A DNA stretch of 64,000 nucleotides from Proteobacteria bacterium ST_bin11 (GTDB lineage: Bacteria; Pseudomonadota; Gammaproteobacteria; Methylococcales; Methylomonadaceae). Below, one piece after another: positions 61,515 through 64,000 of the stretch. Where the stretch lies: the NCBI GenBank assembly GCA_002083615.1, contig MSXO01000022.1, positions 112,432 through 176,431 of the forward strand, in the 5' to 3' direction. A program made the position numbers and the translations under genes. The number at the start of each line of letters is the position of its first letter. Position 1 is the first letter of the stretch. A model generated the notes under the pieces. The model worked only from the letters and a program-made list of their open reading frames with translations. It was not told where the DNA came from and ran no database searches.

Positions 61515-62341
61515 TGATTAATTTCACCAAAATGCAGGGGTTGGGCAATGATTTTGTCGTGATCGACGCTATAAACCAGCAAATACAATTGACTACCGAA
61601 CAGATTCGATTTTTGGCGGATCGCCATTTTGGCGTGGGCTGCGATCAATTGTTATTGGTGGAAAAGCCGATTAGCGCCAATGCGGAATTTAAATACCGAA
61701 TCTTTAATGCTGACGGTAGCGAGGTTGCGCAGTGCGGGAACGGTGCGCGTTGCTTTGCGCGCTTTGTGCGCGACAAAGGCTTAAGCAATAAAGACGAAAT
61801 TATTGTTGATACTGACGCGAGACAGCTGACTCTTCGATTCGGTGCGGGAGGTTTGATCACCGTTGAAATGGGCGTCCCCGCACTTGAGCCAAAGCAAATA
61901 CCGCTGAAGGTTTCCGAGCGGTCCAAGTTATATACAGTGAAGTTGGCGGAAATTGAAGTCGAATTCGCAGCGGTATCTATGGGCAATCCTCATGCGGTTA
62001 TCCGGGTCGATGATGTGGCAAATGCACCTGTTTCATCTGTCGGGGCACAACTAGAGCGTCATGAGATGTTTCCAGAGCGAGCTAATATTGGTTTTATGCA
62101 AATTGTTAATCGCCGGCAAATCAAATTGCGAGTTTACGAGCGCGGTGCGGCCGAAACTCTGGCTTGTGGTAGCGGGGCGTGCGCTGCTGTTGTCGCGGGT
62201 ATCGAGCAAGGTTTGTTGGATCAGAATGTTCAGGTTCAATTGCCTGGCGGCGAATTAATTATTAGTTGGACTGGTAGCGGTCATCCTGTGCTGATGATGG
62301 GAGCGGCTGCCACGGTATTCGAGGGACAAATAAAGTTATGA
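61511..62341 (+). CDS. dapF: Diaminopimelate epimerase
   Basis: Converts LL-DAP to meso-DAP, 276 residues. The two catalytic cysteines lie in VAQCGNGARCFARF and ETLACGSGACAAVVAG. The N-terminus FTKMQGLGNDFVVID is conserved. The ATG at 61511 overlaps the lysA stop (ATGA); an ATG immediately after is equally possible. The stop overlaps the DUF484 gene. Confidence 0.97.
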   Translation: MMINFTKMQGLGNDFVVIDAINQQIQLTTEQIRFLADRHFGVGCDQLLLVEKPISANAEFKYRIFNADGSEVAQCGNGARCFARFVRDKGLSNKDEIIVDTDARQLTLRFGAGGLITVEMGVPALEPKQIPLKVSERSKLYTVKLAEIEVEFAAVSMGNPHAVIRVDDVANAPVSSVGAQLERHEMFPERANIGFMQIVNRRQIKLRVYERGAAETLACGSGACAAVVAGIEQGLLDQNVQVQLPGGELIISWTGSGHPVLMMGAAATVFEGQIKL

Positions 62342-63027
62342 GCAGTGAACCAAAAGACTTATTGACCGAAGCCCATGTTACGGCTTATTTGCAAGACCAT
62401 CCTGAGTTTTTCCAGAATCACCTGGATTTGCTGGAGAAGATGCATATACCTCACCCCAGCGGAAATGCGATATCGCTAATCTCCAAACAATTGGAAATTT
62501 TTCGGGCGAAGCACCAGGAGCAAGAAAATCAACTAACCGCATTGATTGATATTGCTCGGGAAAACGACGCATCCTTCAATCGCATGCATGAGTTGACGCT
62601 AGCTATGCTAGAAGCAAATTCTTTGGAGGATGCGGTCGCTAATTTAAGTGAGGTGTTGGCTGAATGTTTTTTCACTGATTTCGTGGCCATTAAAATCATT
62701 AAAGAGCAACCGCTGTCGCCGATCAGTAATTTATTTGTCGGGGCGGATGATGCTAATTTGAAGCATTTTTCCAATGAATTAACGACAAACCAGCCGAAAT
62801 GCGGTCGGCCTACTTTGGCGCAAGCTAGGTTTTTGTTCGGGGATGTGGCTGCGGAAGTCCGTTCGGCCGCAATCATACCCATGGTGTTTACGCAGCTTGA
62901 TGGGTTGTTGGCAATCGGCAGCCGCGATGAATCCCGCTTTCACTATAGTATGGGCAGTATATTTCTTACCCAAATGAGCGAAATTATCGGGACGCGTCTT
63001 ATTTCATTACTACAGCAAATGGATTGA
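62338..63027 (+). CDS. DUF484 family protein
   Basis: A 229-residue protein of DUF484, a GAF-like fold, placed between dapF and xerC, as yigA is in E. coli. The N-terminus (VTAYLQDHPEFFQNHLDLLEKMHIPHPSGNAISLISKQ) and GLLAIGSRDESRFHYSMGSIFLTQMSEIIGTRL are conserved. It has a helical coiled coil at 60-90. Function unknown. Confidence 0.93.
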   Translation: MSSEPKDLLTEAHVTAYLQDHPEFFQNHLDLLEKMHIPHPSGNAISLISKQLEIFRAKHQEQENQLTALIDIARENDASFNRMHELTLAMLEANSLEDAVANLSEVLAECFFTDFVAIKIIKEQPLSPISNLFVGADDANLKHFSNELTTNQPKCGRPTLAQARFLFGDVAAEVRSAAIIPMVFTQLDGLLAIGSRDESRFHYSMGSIFLTQMSEIIGTRLISLLQQMD

Positions 63028-63032
63028 ATATC

Positions 63033-63923
63033 ATGCATGCCGAAGCGGATGACGCCTTACAGCTGTATTTTTGTTATCTAGTTTCGGAAAAGCGTGTTGC
63101 CGACCATACGTCAACGAATTACCAGCGGGACTTAAAGCGTTTTCAAAGTTTTTGCAATGTGCAAGAGCTTAGGCTTTGGCAGCAAGTTCAAGATCGCGAT
63201 GTGCGGAACTATATTGCCGGGCGCCATAAAAACGGTATAGGAAGTAAGACGATTCAGCGCGAACTTGCTGCGCTACGTAGTTTTTATCGATTTTTGCTCA
63301 AAACTAACCAAGTGGCGCATAACCCTGCTCAGCATGTGCAGGCGCCTAAAGTGTCAAAAAGGCTTCCTCATGTGTTGGATGTCGATCAGATGATGGGGAT
63401 GTTAAATGCAACGCCAGATTCGGTTTTGGAAACCCGCGACTTGGCGATGTTCGAATTGTTTTATTCCTCAGGTTTGCGACTTAGCGAGTTGGTAATGCTT
63501 GATTTGTTGGGCATCGATTTTAGCGAAGGCTTTTTGAGAGTGCGCTTTGGTAAAGGCGGCAAGCAAAGACAATTGCCTATTGGTAAGAAGGCTCTTGACG
63601 CGCTTAAGGTTTGGTTGGCAAATAGGCCTGGTTCAGGGCAAGCAGTGTTCGTTTCTCTACAGGGCCGTCGCTTGTCACAAAGAAGTGTGCAACTTAGATT
63701 GGATCGTTGGGGTAAAAAAAACGGGATAGCCGAACACCTTCACCCGCATATGCTAAGACATTCGTTCGCAAGCCACTTGCTGGAAGCCAGTAAGGATATT
63801 AGGGCAGTGCAAGAGTTATTAGGGCATAGCAATATTTCGACGACGCAGATATACACGCATTTGGATTTTCAGCATTTAGCGGCTGTATATGATCAAGCAC
63901 ATCCACGCTCGCGGAAGGTCTGA
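63033..63923 (+). CDS. xerC: Tyrosine recombinase XerC
   Basis: With XerD it resolves chromosome dimers at dif, 296 residues from the ATG at 63033. The N-terminal SAM-like core-binding domain (YLVSEKRVADHTSTNYQRDLKRFQ) is followed by the catalytic domain: Arg in LFYSSGLRLSELVML, His-x-x-Arg in HPHMLRHSFASHLLE, and the His and Tyr of LLGHSNISTTQIYTHL. A TTG three codons upstream that overlaps DUF484 is possible. Confidence 0.96.
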   Translation: MHAEADDALQLYFCYLVSEKRVADHTSTNYQRDLKRFQSFCNVQELRLWQQVQDRDVRNYIAGRHKNGIGSKTIQRELAALRSFYRFLLKTNQVAHNPAQHVQAPKVSKRLPHVLDVDQMMGMLNATPDSVLETRDLAMFELFYSSGLRLSELVMLDLLGIDFSEGFLRVRFGKGGKQRQLPIGKKALDALKVWLANRPGSGQAVFVSLQGRRLSQRSVQLRLDRWGKKNGIAEHLHPHMLRHSFASHLLEASKDIRAVQELLGHSNISTTQIYTHLDFQHLAAVYDQAHPRSRKV

Positions 63924-63952
63924 AAGAAATATGCGCGGATAGAAATAATTTC

Positions 63953-63981
63953 TTGACGAGAGTAGGAATTGTGGTTAGAAT
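63953..63981 (+). promoter_or_regulatory. Strong promoter at window end, rRNA-operon-like
   Basis: TTGACG, a 17-base spacer and TAGAAT, followed directly by the GC-rich discriminator GCGCGGCTC and preceded by an AT-rich stretch (AGAAATAATTT). This is the layout of rrn P1 promoters in gammaproteobacteria. The gene itself lies beyond the window. Confidence 0.8.
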
Positions 63982-64000
63982 GCGCGGCTCTTCACTGCTT

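Noticed and set aside
1..64000. CRISPR array, insertion sequence or prophage
   Set aside because: No regularly spaced direct repeats, transposase, or phage structural genes were seen; xerC is the housekeeping recombinase in its usual operon.
1..64000. tRNA genes
   Set aside because: No cloverleaf-like sequence with GTTCGANTC and CCA-type ends was spotted in the gaps; only visual reading was possible.

Overview
The window reads as a chromosomal segment of a gammaproteobacterium with moderate G+C. Gene order and protein character resemble the methanotroph family Methylococcaceae (Methylomonas-like). That placement is an inference: no methane-oxidation gene or 16S rRNA lies in the window. The gammaproteobacterial assignment rests on pcnB-folK-panB-panC-panD, an almost E. 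coli-ordered mraZ-to-lpxC cluster, gpsA-secB-rhodanese, pilM-N-O-P-Q next to a divergent class A PBP, and lptM-lysA-dapF-DUF484-xerC.

Layout: 1-780 holds the start of a BtuB-like receptor under a cobalamin riboswitch. 915-1373 is fliW. 1.4-5.5 kb carries pantothenate and folate synthesis plus poly(A) polymerase, which appears to start at AUU. 5.8-6.9 kb has small membrane and secreted proteins. 7.0-10.8 kb has lptG-lptF divergent from pepA. 10.8-18.4 kb is a looser, accessory-like region: two kinds of non-coding repeat, holC, a PaiB-like protein, a DUF2442 protein, unknown proteins, a type II NADH dehydrogenase, an amino acid permease and a pentapeptide-repeat protein. 18.8-22.8 kb holds a HAD-UbiA prenyltransferase gene with a one-base frameshift, an SMR-type carrier, a GT-C-like membrane protein and dciA.

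22.8-41.2 kb is a complete dcw cluster on the minus strand, mraZ through lpxC, with murB between murC and ddl. It makes the peptidoglycan precursor and the division machinery, and reads from one strong promoter with MraZ-type repeats. 41.6-43.9 kb has gpsA, secB, a rhodanese and an ArsR regulator. 44.2-46.9 kb has envC and a carboxy-terminal protease, preceded by a long structured leader and followed by a clear terminator. 47-49 kb has a sulfite-reductase-like pair. 49.2-52.3 kb has nhaD, ampG and rpmE. 52.4-60 kb has the class A PBP gene and, divergent from it, the type IV pilus assembly operon ending in the secretin gene. 60.1-63.9 kb has lptM-lysA-dapF-DUF484-xerC, and the last 50 bases carry a promoter resembling those of rRNA operons.

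Most of the window is housekeeping: envelope synthesis, division and cofactor synthesis. The less ordinary signals are the AUU start of pcnB, the frameshifted polyprenyl-phosphate-sugar cassette, the folded repeat element at 13.0-13.4 kb, the long leader before envC, and a glycine-rich insert in PilQ.
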